Assembly (NCBI RefSeq): GCF_000002865.3
Contig: NW_001865053.1
Span: forward strand, 80,840 to 144,839
Direction: 5' to 3'
DNA from: Monosiga brevicollis MX1
Taxonomy: Eukaryota; Opisthokonta; Choanoflagellata; Craspedida; Salpingoecidae
Length of the DNA stretch: 64,000 nt
Shown here one piece after another: positions 25,475 to 38,627 of this stretch. The notes beneath the pieces were generated by a model, which ran no database searches, was not told where the DNA came from, and saw only the letters and a program-made list of their open reading frames with translations. Position numbers and translations under genes: made by a program. The first letter of the stretch is position 1. Every line of letters starts with the position of its first letter.

Positions 25475-28400
25475 TTAGCATGGTTGAGGACCATCAGGGT
25501 CATAAAACTCCTGCTGGGCAAAAAAGTTGGTTACAATCTCTTCGATCCGCGCCCGCAACTCACCGCTGCTCATGTTTTGGAGCTTCAAGCAGTGCGATCG
25601 AATACGCTTGTAGCAGGTCTTGTAATCCGCCTTGCTGCGGATTTTGCCTCGTCGTAGCATATGCGTCAAGGCGGGCTTCAAGGCCCCCTTAATGGTGTCG
25701 TCCACCACTCGGGAGGCAAGCTGTGTCGTGGCTTCATGTTCCTCCCCATGACGCCGCTTCTTGCGCTCCATCACCTGTGCCAACACGCTCTGCGTATCGG
25801 CCATCGGTGGCGGCGGCGTGGGAGGCGGCGGAGGCACCTTACTCGGCAAGCCGGCTGGAGGGGAAGAAACCGAAGGGATCGAGCCAGGCGTGACCATGCT
25901 CGGGGGTCCGTCCGGCGTCACTGGCGAGGTACCCTGGGAATCAACCGCCCGAGCTCCGGCACTGCTGGGACGGTACCCAGGTGGACCGGAGCGACCCGAG
26001 CCTGACGCTTCCACGGCCCGGGCCGGTGCACTCGTGCTGGGGCTCGCGCGTTGTTCCTCGCGATGACCGGGCCGAAATCCGGGCAAGACGCTGGCCTTGC
26101 GACCGACATCGGGCCCAGCAGCAGATCGTGAGTTGGAGTCCCACTCGTTGGTACCCGAGTTGTGGCTCGACACTGTCGACACTTCCCGGCGGTCGAGGCG
26201 AAAGCCGGGTGGCCCCCGTGTCACAACAGGATCGCTATCTGCCTTGGCCCGTTTGGGTTCAGGCTGGCTGGATCCCATCGAAGTCATGCCCATGGCTGGC
26301 GCCGGTGGTGGCCCGGGCGGAGTTGGCCGCGCCGGTGGTGTCGGAAGTGATGTCGTTGTCGGGGGAGCGGGGGGTGCTGGGAGCGTGGTTCGAGCGCGCT
26401 TGGCTTCCCGCATCAGATCAACCCCCTCTCGAGGGGCGGTTACTTTGTTGGAAGACGGTGAGACGACCTGCTGCTCGCGTGTGTCCACAGCCTCGTGCAC
26501 GAGACGACGCACAAGGTCGAGCGGGAGGGTGACTTCTGTAGCCTCTGGAGCAATCGAAGACCAGTTCAGCTCTCTCAAGACGGACGCCGGGGCGTGTGCG
26601 GTGATCCACGACTCGACGCTCGGCGCCAGAGAGACATCAGCGCCCTCCCAGGTGAGATGGAGCGGCTGCAGTCCATCAGCAGGTGTGTTGTTCAACACGG
26701 TGTTTCGGTAGTGATCGAGTACAAGCATGACCTCGTGCACCAAAAAAGGCGAGAGATTGAGGGCGAACGGGGTCTGATCCGCGCCGGTGCCAGGAATTTG
26801 ATTGGCCCCTCGCGCCTTCTCAAAAATGCTGCGTCAGTGCGTGTGCAAGCCCATCGGGAGCATATGAGCAAGAAGAAAGAAGAAGACCGGGCTCAAAACT
26901 GACGAGCAAGGTGGCAATTTGTAACAAAATCAAACAGGCGGTAATGGCAGAAGATGGACGTACGTGGAAGCAATGCGGTGGTAGTCGGGAGGTGCTCCAC
27001 GCAAGCCATCGATGAGGAGACGCACAGTTTGTGCTGCAAGAGAACGTTCTATGGAGCAAACCCTCAATCAGAGCCCCTATTCACGATAGCCTTTCAAGCA
27101 CGTCGCCTACCTTGATCACACATGGCCATGTACACGAGACGAGCAGTGCCCCAGGCCTGCTGCTGGACAGCCAGCAGAAGCGTCTGCTCGTAGTCCTTGT
27201 CCTCCAGCGAGACCTTGGCCTTGCTCAGCGCGTTCAGGTGCACCCAAGCCACTTTGGCTGGTTCGTGGGGCACAGCAAGCTGCGAGTGGAACGAAATAGG
27301 CCCGCGAGCAGATTGGAGTTCGACATCAGAAAGTTGGCACGTGCAGCTGCACGCACGCCCTAGCAAGCCGCATACCCGAAAGCACTGCACGAGCTGGTCG
27401 GTGGTCAACAGATCCGTGTCTGCCAGATCCAATAATACCCGTGCAGCTGCGTGCAAGTCAAAGTGCAAGACTGCTTGGGCCAACTTTTGTGCCAGCGTGG
27501 CCTGGCAGACACGCAGCGTTGCTGTCAACCCCTGCGCAAACGGAACAGCCCCGGTTGTGTGCAAAAGGGGTACGTGATGAGTGTTCAGTGTATTGAGACA
27601 AGCTCAACGTCACGCCAAAGCAGCCAGCTGACAAGAGAGTGAGCGCCTCAATCGCACACCTTGCGCGACGCGGGAGTGGCACACAACTTCAGCAACTGCT
27701 TCTCCGTCAGGGCGGCTTGGGGGTCCATGTGTTGTAGGTAGACCTCGACATCGTGCTCGTTGAGCTGATTCATAGATGCAGCGAGTTGTGAGACCACCAT
27801 TAAAAGGATGTGAGAGGACACGGGCACCCCCCGACTAAAAGAAGCATGACAAGCCACATACCATGCTCCCCACGTTGTCGATTTTGCAGTCTGGTGTCAG
27901 GAGCGCGCAGATGACCTCAAAACGTGTTGTGTCGGCCGTGGCTGGCAATTGATTCAGCACCATACGATGCAAAAAGCTAAACACCATCGCGTTGGGGACA
28001 AAATTAGTGGATGGGCCATAGTATCAAACAAACGCCCGACCGTCTTACCCTTGGCTAATGGGATAGCCCGCAGGACCCATGATCTTCACCAGTTCGGCCA
28101 CCTCGGGCCACTTCTCGGCCGGCTAAGAAAATAAATAAAAAGCAATCCAAGTTGGGGGCGGTGAACGCACGCGCAAATGGATAGACGGCTGCGAAAGCAT
28201 ATCTTCAGCGATATACATTGACCAACGCACAATGCCGAGTCGCTCCAAATTTTCAAAACACTTCAAGTGGACAAACTTGCAGCTGGCAAAGCTGCTGCAA
28301 AGAGGTTGTCGGTGACACAACGCAGTGCTGGCCAGATGGACAAACGCCCAGCAAAACACGGGTGAGCAGGCAGTGAAGAGCGCAGTGCTGACCAGCGAGG

Positions 28401-31400
28401 GGCGGACGCATCGAGTCGACGGATGCCTCGCCCCTGCCTTGGAGGCAGACCGAGCAGAGTCTAACATACCGGCGCCGAATTCCACGTAGTTCGGCTTGGA
28501 CCTTGTTGGCATCTTCACGCAGGGCCTCTGGGAACTTGTCCTGAAAAGGGGATGGGCAGAACAACAAGTGAGGTAGCAACAAAGACATTCCTGACACTGT
28601 GAAAGGTGACATGTATTCCACTTTGGCAAAAGCAGGCTTGACGCTAGGAGGGCAAGCGAGAAAAGAGCGTTTTGCAGCGTGCATTTGCAACAAACCCAAA
28701 GAATCTCAAGCACCCGAAGTCGATGTTGGTACTCAAAGGCACGATTGCGAAGAACGTCAAAGAGCTGTTGGGCAGTCCAATCACCAGAGCGTAGAAGATC
28801 AAGTGCAAGCTCAGGCTGACTGTGGGCCAACTGTTCGATGAGCATCTATCCCATGTGGCACAGAAAAAAAAATGGAAAAGTCAGCACGCTACTTGAAGCA
28901 GCCGTGGCACGCATCGCGGCTAGAGAGCATCAATCGGGTGCACAAACCATGCGCGATGATGCCGAGTCGGCAGAAGCCAAAGCAGCTTCAACGGCTGGTG
29001 CATCCAACCCCTTGAGCTGGTGTGCTAGCAACCGGCTGTGCGTGGCAGGTGCCCACAACGTGAGGGGGCCATGACATGTCGATCGTACAGACAAAACAAA
29101 CATTCATCCCCATGGTGGCAGCAGACACTTTCATTCGCTTTTGTTACGTCTGTCGGTCCACACATAAGCATGCGTACCGGTGGTTCAAATCACTCAGATC
29201 ACATTTGGGTCGCAAATTGCTCAACAAGGCCGAGGCAATATGGCCTGTCGTGGCGTCTGGCAAGGGGTGTTTGAGTAGGCTGATCAAGCGCTCTGCGTCC
29301 GCACGCTCCTCTTCGGAACTAAAAACATCCAAAGGCTCAAGGGCCCGGGCCAGCCGCTCGGCCAGGGAAGCCTGGTCTTTGCTATCAGAAATATGGTCAA
29401 ACATTTCCCGCACCATGTCCAAAGATAGCTCATCGACATGGTCCAATAGCTGGAAGAAGCAAGAGAGGGCAATGTGTGAGTGAAGTAGATTTTCCCGATG
29501 GCAGCAGAGAGAACGGCCAAGACCCAGACAAACCTGACGGATGATCGTGTTGATCTGAGACTTGTTCTTTGGGTTGGACTTGCATGAAGAGAGCAGATGC
29601 GGCAAAAAGCTGGCAACGTGCGGATCGGTGTGTGGCGCAGGCACGTGCGTCACGTAATGTTCAAGCCCCAACGCAAAGGTCTTGGTTGTTTTCGATTGCT
29701 GCATGGCAATGGCAGCAGCGATGAGACGATCGGAGCATGGCGATGACCATCTTGTAAACAGGCCAGGCAACAAAACGGTTTAATGGGGGTTGAATACTTA
29801 CACTTTGCCAGACTTGGAGAAGCTGTGCCGTTTGGTCCAAGGTCAATCGAGCAAACAGCTCTGGTGATGCCAGAGGATACAATGAAGCTGCCGCATCTTG
29901 TGGGCGCCCATCATTCAAAGCATCTGAGGGAGCGCAGAGATCACGAGCGCATGAGCATTGCAGCTTAAACTCACACGCGCTAGTGCGCGCAAAAGCCAAC
30001 CTAATGCGATCGGAAGCGCCAGGTCCAGCACAACCCCAGAGCCCCACCCTGACGAAAGCTGTGTCAGGAGCTAGATCCCAGAACGTGAATGATGGCAGTG
30101 ACAACAAAAGATCATGTGTGAGACACGAGCAAAGGCCTGGGTGTTGAGAACAGATGAAATGCATCAGCAAATGTCCATGACCGAGGCCACTGACCTCGCG
30201 GTGTGTCTTGGCATCGGTCTCAGCAGTAAGCAAGCGCTTGGCCATGGGAAGCAGATCTTCCACCTCTGTAGTGTCAGGCTTGGCGTCTCGAACTCGGTGG
30301 TGCTGTGCCCAAAGCTGAGCGAGAAGTTCAGAGAAGCATGGTCCGGGTACAAGAGGGCAAGATGGATGAGTGAGGGGTGCAAGCTGTAACATGTGAAAGT
30401 CTGGCTAAGACCTCCGAATATGAGCCAAGCTTGGGCACGTACCCGTGCCAGGCCCGACCAATCCTGTTGGGAGATGTCGTTCGTGCTCCATGCGTGCAAT
30501 AGTTCCAATGCTACACAACAAACGCGTGGATAGTGCAACCGTGCGAGCCGACAAGTGAGCGAAAGAGGCAGCGACCATGCTCAAAGCCAGCAGCGAGCCA
30601 CAGATTAGGGCACGGGATGATGCAACGAACGATAATCTCGGCTACGATTAAAGAGGTACATGGCAATGGGCCCATGAAGCTGGTGGGCGGCCAACGCAGC
30701 ATCGACCAAGGGCTTGTGGAAGAGCTGAGCATGCGAGGCCGAGGCGACGAGATCAAAGGTTTCCCAGATGGCCTGCAGCCAGATGAGGGAAGGGTCGGCC
30801 TCGTTGCCCTTGATGGCTGCATCGTTACCCGCTTCGGGCGAGACTGTCTCGGCAGTCGTCAACGTCCCTTCGACCTTCTGTTGGGCATCATCGGCCTTCT
30901 CATCCGAAGGAGGCGCTTCAGCAGCATCGGCAATTTCCGTGGCGGTGGCCGATGCCTCCTCGGGCACAGGCGTGGCGGCCTTGTCTGCAGACATGGTCTC
31001 GCCACTGGGAGCTTGCGGTGGGCCATGTTCGGACCAACGTGCCACGGCTTCCCACAGGTCACGATGCATGTGAGTATTGAGCAAGTGGTGGCCGGCCCGC
31101 TCTGTGCGAATGAGGGTCAGGAGGCATTGAGCCATGGCGGGAGATGGGCCCGTGGTTGCGTCGCCGTCGGCCTTGAGGCGGAGCAGGAGGTCCCGGACGG
31201 CAGCATTTTTGGCCCTGGCCGAACTCGCAAAGCGAGCGCTCAGTTCCTCCTGGAAGACAGACGCGCGACCAAGTGAGGTGAGGAATGTGTGAGTAGTGTG
31301 GATGTCGGTCGCGGCCCGAGCGGAAGGGAGCGGGTGGAAGCCAGCGATTGTGATTGCAAAGCCACAGAAGCGCAAGGCACGATCGCACCAAGGAGAGAGC

Positions 31401-31974
31401 AGCCATAGGGACTTTTTTGGCTGCATGGTATTGGTAGCGGGGCAGGCAAATTTGGTGAGGGGTGGTGTCAGGTCCAAAAGGCAATCAAGGCGGCCAATTT
31501 TCGATAGCTATAAGCCCAACGCAACGCACACTTTGAAGACTGCGCAGCAGCGCCCGGCTCCTTTTTGGAAGGTGCAGCGTCGGCAGGACTGGCAGGGTCT
31601 GGGTGTTCGCGGCTGCGGCGGGTGTCTGAATCCGGTGTGTCAGAGTCACTGCTGATTTCGTCGGCCTCGTCGTCGAGCTGGGCAGCCCGATGGGATTGCT
31701 GCGCTTGATCGGGGCGCGATCCACCAGATTTCTGCGGCGTGTGGGTTGCCTCGGCTGGGGTGTCATCTTCGGCCTCGTCCAAGACTTGATCAAGGGTGAC
31801 GTCTTCTTCGAAGAGCAGGTTCATTTCTTCCTCTTCGCCCACCAAGTCGCGCTGAGCCGCTGGGCTGCGTGCCGATCCAGGTGACGCCGACGGGGATGTA
31901 GGATCTGATCCCGAGGTCCCGGCATCCTCATCGGCAGCAGGCGTCGGGGACGCGCCGTTCTCTGGAGCAGTCAT
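25475..31974 (-). CDS. Large helical protein with C-terminal SRI-like domain (unrecognised)
   Basis: Probably one gene of many exons; family not recognised. The 5' exon (ATG at 31974) is acidic and Ser/Pro-rich (EEEEMNLLFEEDVTLDQVLD). Then come helical exons, e.g. VRDLLLRLKADGD and SLIWLQAIWETFDLV (about 31250-30660), LLDHVDELSLDMVREMFDHI (about 29450-29380), QPELALDLLRSGDWTAQQLF (about 28830-28760) and GLTATLRVCQATLAQKLAQA (about 27530-27470). The last exon (to 25475) has a Pro/Ser-rich region and ends with DDTIKGALKPALTHMLRRGK...SKADYKTCYKRI. This resembles the C-terminal SRI-type helical domain of PHRF1/SCAF1/SETD2, which binds the RNA polymerase II tail. A nuclear, transcription-linked role is inferred. 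The region might hold two genes; intermediate splice sites were not all checked. Confidence 0.5.
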
Positions 31975-32653
31975 GACTGCGTCCAACGCCGCAATCCGTC
32001 ACGCCTCCTCCCCCTCCCCTCTGCTGCTCTTGACGCAGGGGCAGGCCGACCTTGAATAACCCACCAGCTCCGATTCGAAACGCAGCTCTCGTCGCTCGCG
32101 AAACCTAAACCAGGCAACAAATGCAGCAAATGCATTCGCCGCGCCGTCGCCGTATCGTCGCCGTCGCCGTCGCCGTGTCGTTCAAGCCGGTGCAGAGCAG
32201 GTCAGTGGATCATCAACCGCATCCGTTTGTCGCTGCCGTTTTGCGGCTTGCTCGGATTGTCAGATAAAATACCGCAAAGCCGCACTTGTGTTACACTTTG
32301 TGTTTGGGATGAATTCCGTTTGCGACGGAAGGTTGTGTGAATAAATTTGAATCATTTGAGGGGGTAATTTTGGTGAATGGCGTATACAGAAATTTGGATA
32401 TATGGCATGCTGGCCGAATTCGCGCGCGCATCGACGGGCGTGAAATGGCAGCGGCGACCCCTGGCGCGGCTGGCAGAGAGCACCCTCAAGGCGGCTGAGA
32501 AGGCGAGGGACGGAGCCAGGGACAGACGGTCCATAAGCAGCCTTGACTCCCGGTTGTAGGTGCTGTTGTGCGCGCCCAGTAAAACTCATGCGCTTGGAAA
32601 TTTGATAGGAAAGCGCAATGTCAGCCCGCGACTGTTGCTGGCTGGCTGGTGAT

Positions 32654-32716
32654 TGATGGCTGATGGCTGATGGCTGATGGCTGATGGCTGATGGCTGATG
32701 GCTGATGGCTGATGGC
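32654..32716. repeat. Minisatellite: nine perfect copies of TGATGGC
   Basis: The 7-base unit TGATGGC is repeated nine times without a mismatch (63 bases). Its length is not a multiple of three and it lies outside any supported gene. Confidence 0.95.
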
Positions 32717-32898
32717 ATCTGCTTGTCCACGAGCTCAAACGCCCCAGCTCCCCCTCATCACCAGCTCTGCCCAATTAGACCAGCACACACCGCCCCATAG
32801 CTCAAACCTCTTTTATGTGTGTGTGTGTGTGTGTGTGTTTGTTAGAGATTGAAATCCAATGCCGTCTGTGTGTAAGAATTCAAAAAAAAGACGAAACA

Positions 32899-33001
32899 CA
32901 CTCTCTCTCTAAATCTCTCTCTCTCTCTCTCTCTCTCCCTCTCTCTCTCTCTCTAAATCTCTCTCTCTTCTCTCTCTCTTCTCTCTCTCTCTCTCTCTCT
33001 C
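32899..33001. repeat. CT-rich microsatellite
   Basis: Mostly CT dinucleotides with interspersed AAAT and TCT variants, about 950 bases 5' of the PP2C start; more diffuse CT-rich sequence continues to about 33270. Confidence 0.9.
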
Positions 33002-33466
33002 CTCACGCGTGTGTGTGTCGCTGTGTTTCCATATCTCTCCATCTGTGTCCCTGCATACCTCTTCTCTCTACATCTTTCTCTTGGTCCATCACTGTCTCTA
33101 AGCTTCTCAAAACTCTCTCAAATCCTCTCTCATTGCCTTTGATATCTCCCAAAAGCTCTCTTTGTCGAGCTCCACCTCTCTCACCCTTGAACCATTCCGT
33201 CATCGCTCTCTGAAATTCTCTTGGTGCAACACACACTCTCTGAAAAACGCGCACCAGCGCGCACTCTCTCTCAAGTTTTCAAGGGTCATTTTTCCGCAAA
33301 CGGCAGCTGGGTATGTACATGAGCTGGTCGCTGTGATCGGCTGGCCGCTGTGCCGGGATCAGCTACCAACCTCTTCCCTGCCCTGCAACGTCACTCGATA
33401 CAAGCGCGCCCGTCTACATCACCCAATGCCAGAGATCGCCGCTACCGCTTGCCCATGCCTTGCTGC

Positions 33467-33470
<4 letters not shown>

Positions 33471-33501
<31 letters not shown>
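33471..33501. repeat. CA microsatellite
   Basis: About 15 CA dinucleotides upstream of the PP2C gene. Confidence 0.9.
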
Positions 33502-33505
<4 letters not shown>

Positions 33506-33957
33506 CGCCCGCGTGCGCGCAAAGCCAGCGCGGACGACCCCGTTGCTGACCCCGGATCCATCCCAGCTCTTCACTGCCCGTGCACTCATGTACATTCCCA
33601 TTTGGCCGTGCTGCTGCTTGCCCTTATTCACTTAGGTGTACAGTCCGCGGCTCAACGGCGCGACACAGCTTTGTAAGTGCAGACGCCGTTGATGGCTGGA
33701 GGCTCGAATCCCGTGTCTAGGGACAGAGCTCGAGGACCACGTCACAGCTCTTGTGCCAAATATTCGTGGCTCTGGTCTACGATTTGCTTCCCTCTACTCC
33801 CCGCTGCTTCTCGCCACACTGCCTCACCTGTCTCCCCTCTCCTTTGCACGTTCTTTCTTGCCCTGCCTCCTCTTGGAACCGTTCATCGCCATTTGACTGG
33901 CACCTTTTTTGCGGGGGACTCTCTGCGTCAAATCAAGATCAACCCGCACCGTTCACC

Positions 33958-36212
33958 ATGGGTAGCTTTTTGGACAAACCAAAGTATGAGAAGGAAACAC
34001 ATCATAACCAGGGCAACAACCTGATCTGGGCCCTCTCCAGCATGCAAGGCTGGCGCGTGGAAATGGAGGTTGGTCCGCCACCATCACCAACGCAGCGGCT
34101 GCACCCAAATGCGGCCTGCCTCCCCTCCTTTGCTCGCGCGCGCTCTCTCCCTCTCCTGCACCTCGATTCATTTGATCGCCGCCTCTTTCCCCTCCCCTTC
34201 CCCTTTTCCCGCTTCTCTTTTTCTTCCTTCTAGGATGCCCATCAGGCTGTCACCGATATTCCAGAGCTCCCCGGAGGAAGCTTTTTCGCCGGTATGCTCA
34301 AAGCAACTCATGCTCTTTTCCCTCTTTGTTTCACCTTGGTCGGGTTTTCCCGCCTGGAAATCACTCACCTGCTGCGGCCAAACTGATTCTGCCTTTAGTC
34401 TTTGATGGCCACGGTGGTGACACGGTCTCCAAAATTTGTGGCACTGACAGTCTCAAGGCCATTTTGGAAACAGATATCTTCAAGGCTGCCGAAGACAAGG
34501 TCGGCGCCCATTGCCTCGAGCTTTTCTCTCACCCCTGCCCCCCCTCCCCAACCTCTTTTTTTCTCCATTTGTCTCTCGCTCTATTCTGCTTGCCGAGTCC
34601 GCCATCTCTTCCGCATTCTCTCTGTTCTCCTGCTTCACCATTCGGGTTAATCGAAAACTCACCATCACATCCGCGCGTTTTCCCCATCACCGCAGCTGAA
34701 CCCGGATATGCTCAAGGATGCTTTTCGCCAGGGTCTCCTTGATTTGGATGCCAGCATTCGCGCAACCAACTCAGATCTGGACTCTTGTGCCGATCGCTCG
34801 GGTTCCACTGCCGTTGGTGTTATTGTAACCCCCACCCACGTCATCTTTGGCAACTGTGGTGACTCCCGTGCCTTTATTTGCCGCAATGGCAACGTCGTCT
34901 TTGCCACTGACGACCACAAGCCCACGAACGAGGGCGAGGTCGCCCGCATCAAGGCGGCCGACGGTGATGTCAGCATGGGCCGCGTTTGCGGCAACCTTGC
35001 CGTCTCCCGCTCCCTGGGTGACTATTTTTACAAGGACATGCCCGACCTCGACGCCACGGCCCAAAAGATTTCACCTGAAGCCGACATGACCGTCATTGAA
35101 CGCAACCCCGAAGACCAATTTATGCTCATTGCCTGCGATGGCATTTACGACGTTCTGACCAATGCCAACGCCGCAGCCTTTATCACAAACCAGCTCAAGG
35201 TTCGGAACCTAATTTGCTTGCTGACCCTTGGGCACACACACACGCGCAGCCACCTGCGCGCTGCCACCACTTCCTGGGCTAGTCTGCCCTTGGCATTGTG
35301 AACAGGTTGTCCAAGCCTTTTGAAACCTTCCCCTTCTCCCTCTCCTTTTCTCCCCCTCTCCCCCTCTCTCCTTTCCTCTCTTGCGCTTCGTGCGACCTTG
35401 CCATATTTCCATGCGTGCTCGGGTCCGAGCCGACCACGACGTGTATGGGTGGGGTTTTGGATGTGATGACTTGCCCGAACTGAAATCATGCGCTTTTCCC
35501 GTGCTGATTGCGACCAACTTTTGCGGCGCGGTCGCCGCAAAGGGGCCAGGCTAATCTGATCCTCTCCTCACTCAGCATTGCACAGCCGCGCTCGTCCATG
35601 AATTTTGGCTTGATCGTTTGCTTGGGTGTTCAATTCCTTTTGGTCGTCTTTGTCCCCGCGTTTGATCATGCATGACATACCAAAATCGGCTGGCACTCTT
35701 TTCCATCCCTACACTTGGGGTGCCCTTGTACCGTGCCCCGACCTGATGGTTCGTGCGTTGCTGCAATGGTAGGCTGGCTACAAGGCCGAAGAAGTGGTTG
35801 AGCGCCTGTTGGACTATTGTCTGCATTTGGATAGCAAGGACAACATGTCTGCCATTCTCGTGCTCTTTGAAAATGCTCCCAAGCCCGAAGAGGGCTTTGT
35901 TGCGCCGGAGCAATTCCCTGACCCTGCGGAGACGTTTGCATCGTCCGGCAACGGTGACAACGGCGTCGCCCAACCCTCTCCCGATAACATTCTCCAGCTC
36001 TTGGTGCGCCTTCATGTTCTCCTCCCGTTTGCTCTCGTTTGTCAATTGCTTCACATTGGCTCACAAGCCCTCACATGCCGTGCCCTGACCCCTCATTGTT
36101 TGACCTTTCTTAGTCGAGCATGATGTCGAACCAAGGTGGCGTCAATGTTGTGCGCGCTGACGACAATGGCGATTCCGGCGCCGCTGCGGCAGACACTGCT
36201 GACAAGCAGTGA
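33958..36212 (+). CDS. PP2C-type protein phosphatase (PPM1A/B-like)
   Basis: Mg/Mn-dependent Ser/Thr phosphatase. Exons in phase: 33958-34068, 34234-34291, 34399-34499, 34696-35199, 35773-36003, 36114-36212. The start [13 protein letters not shown] matches the N-myristoylated start of animal PPM1A/B (MGAFLDKP), so membrane association is likely. Metal-binding and core motifs are in order: RVEMEDAH across intron 1, [63 protein letters not shown], and [10 protein letters not shown]. The last exon adds a short disordered Ala/Asp tail. The TGA at 36210-36212 overlaps a donor-like GTGAGT, so a further 3' exon is possible but not needed. Confidence 0.95.
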
Positions 36213-36912
36213 GTAAAAAGCTCAGTTTTGGCAAGTTTCTAGGTGATCTTCCCCTTTCTGTATATCTCGCTCAGCCTTGCTCTTCGTTTTATGCCTTGAA
36301 GGCCTCCACTCCCGAGCCGTCTTGTTTGACATGTCCGTGTTGTTGGCGCTGTCCCGCAAGTTTTTGTTTTTTGTTTTTTTGTGTTTTGTTGAAAGCTGTT
36401 GATGACGTGTGCCTACAGCCCCATGCTCCGCCCGCCTCTTTGTTTCGTCTCCCACCCACCGCCAACTGAGTGCCTGGGAGCAGAGAAAGAGAGCAGAGAT
36501 TGCGTTTGCCCTTTCCGTCTGAATTGCCGTCCGTGACTCCGATGATCTTCACCGTCCGTGACTCTTCCCTGCCCTGCAAAATGTGTATTAAGCAATTGTA
36601 CATCCTGTGAAACGCTTGTCCGGGCCTTTCTGCTCGTCCAAAACGTCAACACACCACCTGGCGTCTCCTCCCCCTTGCCGCCTAATGCCCTTTGAACCAA
36701 CCACCCATGCGCGCGCGGCAATTTTGTGCCTGTGGCGTCAACATCATAACTGCGGCATAAATCAACTTTAACGTGGATCTTGTAAGCCCGGTTCAGTGAA
36801 TTATCTTTGCATTTTTTTAAGTTATTGTTGCTTGCCTGCAGCCAAGACGGCGACCATAGAGTGAGCGGGGCAAGAGGTGGTGGCGGGAATTGAAGGTTCT
36901 TGAACCGCTGCC
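36213..36912. other. Intergenic region, PP2C to LENG1
   Basis: 700 bases, T-rich in the first part, then unremarkable. No open frame with recognisable content; it must include the PP2C 3' end and the LENG1 promoter. Confidence 0.45.
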
Positions 36913-38627
36913 ATGGCGGGAGGAGGTCTGATCATCCTGCCCAAAAAAAAATGGAACGTGTGGAACAAGGACAACATCGAGCGGGTCAAGCGCGATGAAG
37001 CGCAGGCTCAAGCCGAGGCCGATGAAAAGCAGCGTCGCGCAGAGGAAGCCGTACGTGCCCCCTGATCTCCCGTGGCGCAAGGGGCGCTGCTCTTGAACGC
37101 TCACAGCGCCTTGGGCACGTTGCTTTTATCCAGGAGCGAGAGGCTCGGCTCGAGTTGTTGCGTCGGCGCGCACGGGAAGCTCGCCAAGGTGGCGTGGCTG
37201 CAGCGAGTGCCTCTTTAGAAGCAACGACCGCAGACGTTTGCGATGATATTGAAGGTAGGCTGGCCTGTGCGATGGATGAGCGCCCGCGCAGCCGCGATTC
37301 GGGGGCAGGCGGGCGCGTGCATTGGCTGCAAACCTGATGCTGTGCGGCGGTTGCCAGGTGAATACAAGCCCTTGCAAGCACCTACCGCTGCACTCCTATC
37401 CGGCAATACAGCTGCGTCCTCGCTCGTCGATCCACACGCTCACACCGCCGCCAGCAACGAGCCGCCGGTCCCGACGGAGCACATTAATTTCTTCAAGGAC
37501 CTCGAAGAGAAGCAGGTGTGCTCATGAAAGCGGTGCATGTGTGCCTGTGGCTGTCAGCATGCGTCTCTGTCTGTGAATGTCTATCATTCCCTGTCTCTAT
37601 GTGTCCCTCTTTTGTATCCCTCCGTGCGTGCTATTCCTACGTCTCTCAATCCCATACGTTGCCAGGGCGGAAGTCGCGAGTATGCAGCTGAAAAGCGCCG
37701 CAAGCAAGAGGAATGGGAGAAAAAAGTGGGCATCCTCAAGCCCCTAGACAGCGTTCCTGTCGACAGCAAAGGTCTGGCCCTGCCGATGCGATTCCTGTGA
37801 AACTTTTTTGTTTTTGCCTGGTGCGTGCTTTTCACGGGACTGGCTTACAAATGTCGCAGAGCTATGGTACACGCGAAGCCACGCCAACAATGAGCGCCTC
37901 GAACGACGCGAGCCCCATAAACTGGCCGTGCGCGAGGCCCGCGTTGCCGATCATGATCCACTGAACGAGATGCAGGTATGCTGTCGTGTTCTGACTCGCG
38001 CCTCTCATGAGTATGCCTGGACCGTCCCCTGCCACGCATTCAAGTAACGCTGCCACCGCCGTGTCTGCCTCAAAGGGCCACTTGGCTCAGCACCGCCGCC
38101 AAAAGGCGCGAGCTCAGGCTGAAGAGCGCCGCCGAGAAGCCCGCAACGTTGGCCCAAGGCAAACGCCGCAAGGCTACGACCGGCACTCTCTGCGCGCCGA
38201 ACACTGGTCGCAGCGGGGGGGTCCCACAAGCATCGTTCGCTCTCCACATGGCCCGGGTGCTCGCTCTGACACCAGCCTAACCTCGTCATGGGAGGCGTCC
38301 TCAAGACCCGACTGGCAACGCCAAGGCGGCCATGACGGCCGGCACCATCATCACCACCACCACCATCGTGAAAGTCACCATCATCACCGCCACGGTAATG
38401 TTGAGCCGCATCAAACTCGCTCCGGCTCGCCCGAGGAGAAACGGAGCAAGCGCGAGCACAAAAAAGACAAGAAGAAACACAAGAAGCACCATCATCGCGA
38501 GCGCGCCTCGCACTCGACCGACCACCTTCTCTGGAATGCCCAACTGGCCCGCGAGCGTGATGAGCGAGATCGCGTGGCTGCCTTGCTGGCCAAGGCCGCA
38601 GCTGCCCCGACTCCAAGATCAAAGTGA
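36913..38627 (+). CDS. LENG1: LENG1-like Cir_N domain protein
   Basis: Six exons in phase: 36913-37050, 37134-37254, 37358-37515, 37666-37771, 37860-37975, 38076-38627. The start [20 protein letters not shown], then [10 protein letters not shown], is the Cir_N domain found in LENG1, CWC25 and related splicing-associated proteins. Collinear LENG1 blocks follow: [45 protein letters not shown] and HLAQHRRQK. The C-terminal exon is longer and more polar than in animals, with an eight-His run, a second four-His run and Lys/Arg/His clusters. A nuclear, spliceosome-linked role is inferred from the family; LENG1 itself is poorly characterised. Confidence 0.88.

Larger units (their letters stand above)
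31975..33957. other. Divergent intergenic region rich in simple repeats
   Basis: About 2 kb between divergent starts. Contents: GCC/GTC-type short repeats (about 32140-32180), nine copies of a 7-mer (32654-32716), a GT run (about 32815-32838), a CT-rich block (about 32899-33001) and a CA run (about 33471-33501). No conserved coding sequence was seen. Confidence 0.5.

Noticed and set aside
32260-32775. Open frames with repeated ISHQPSA peptide
   Set aside because: The peptide repeat is only the translation of the 7-mer minisatellite, where three units equal 21 bases; there is no start context or homology.
33660-33730. A tRNA-like T-arm (GGCTCGAATCC)
   Set aside because: No matching acceptor stem, D-arm or anticodon arm could be laid out around it.
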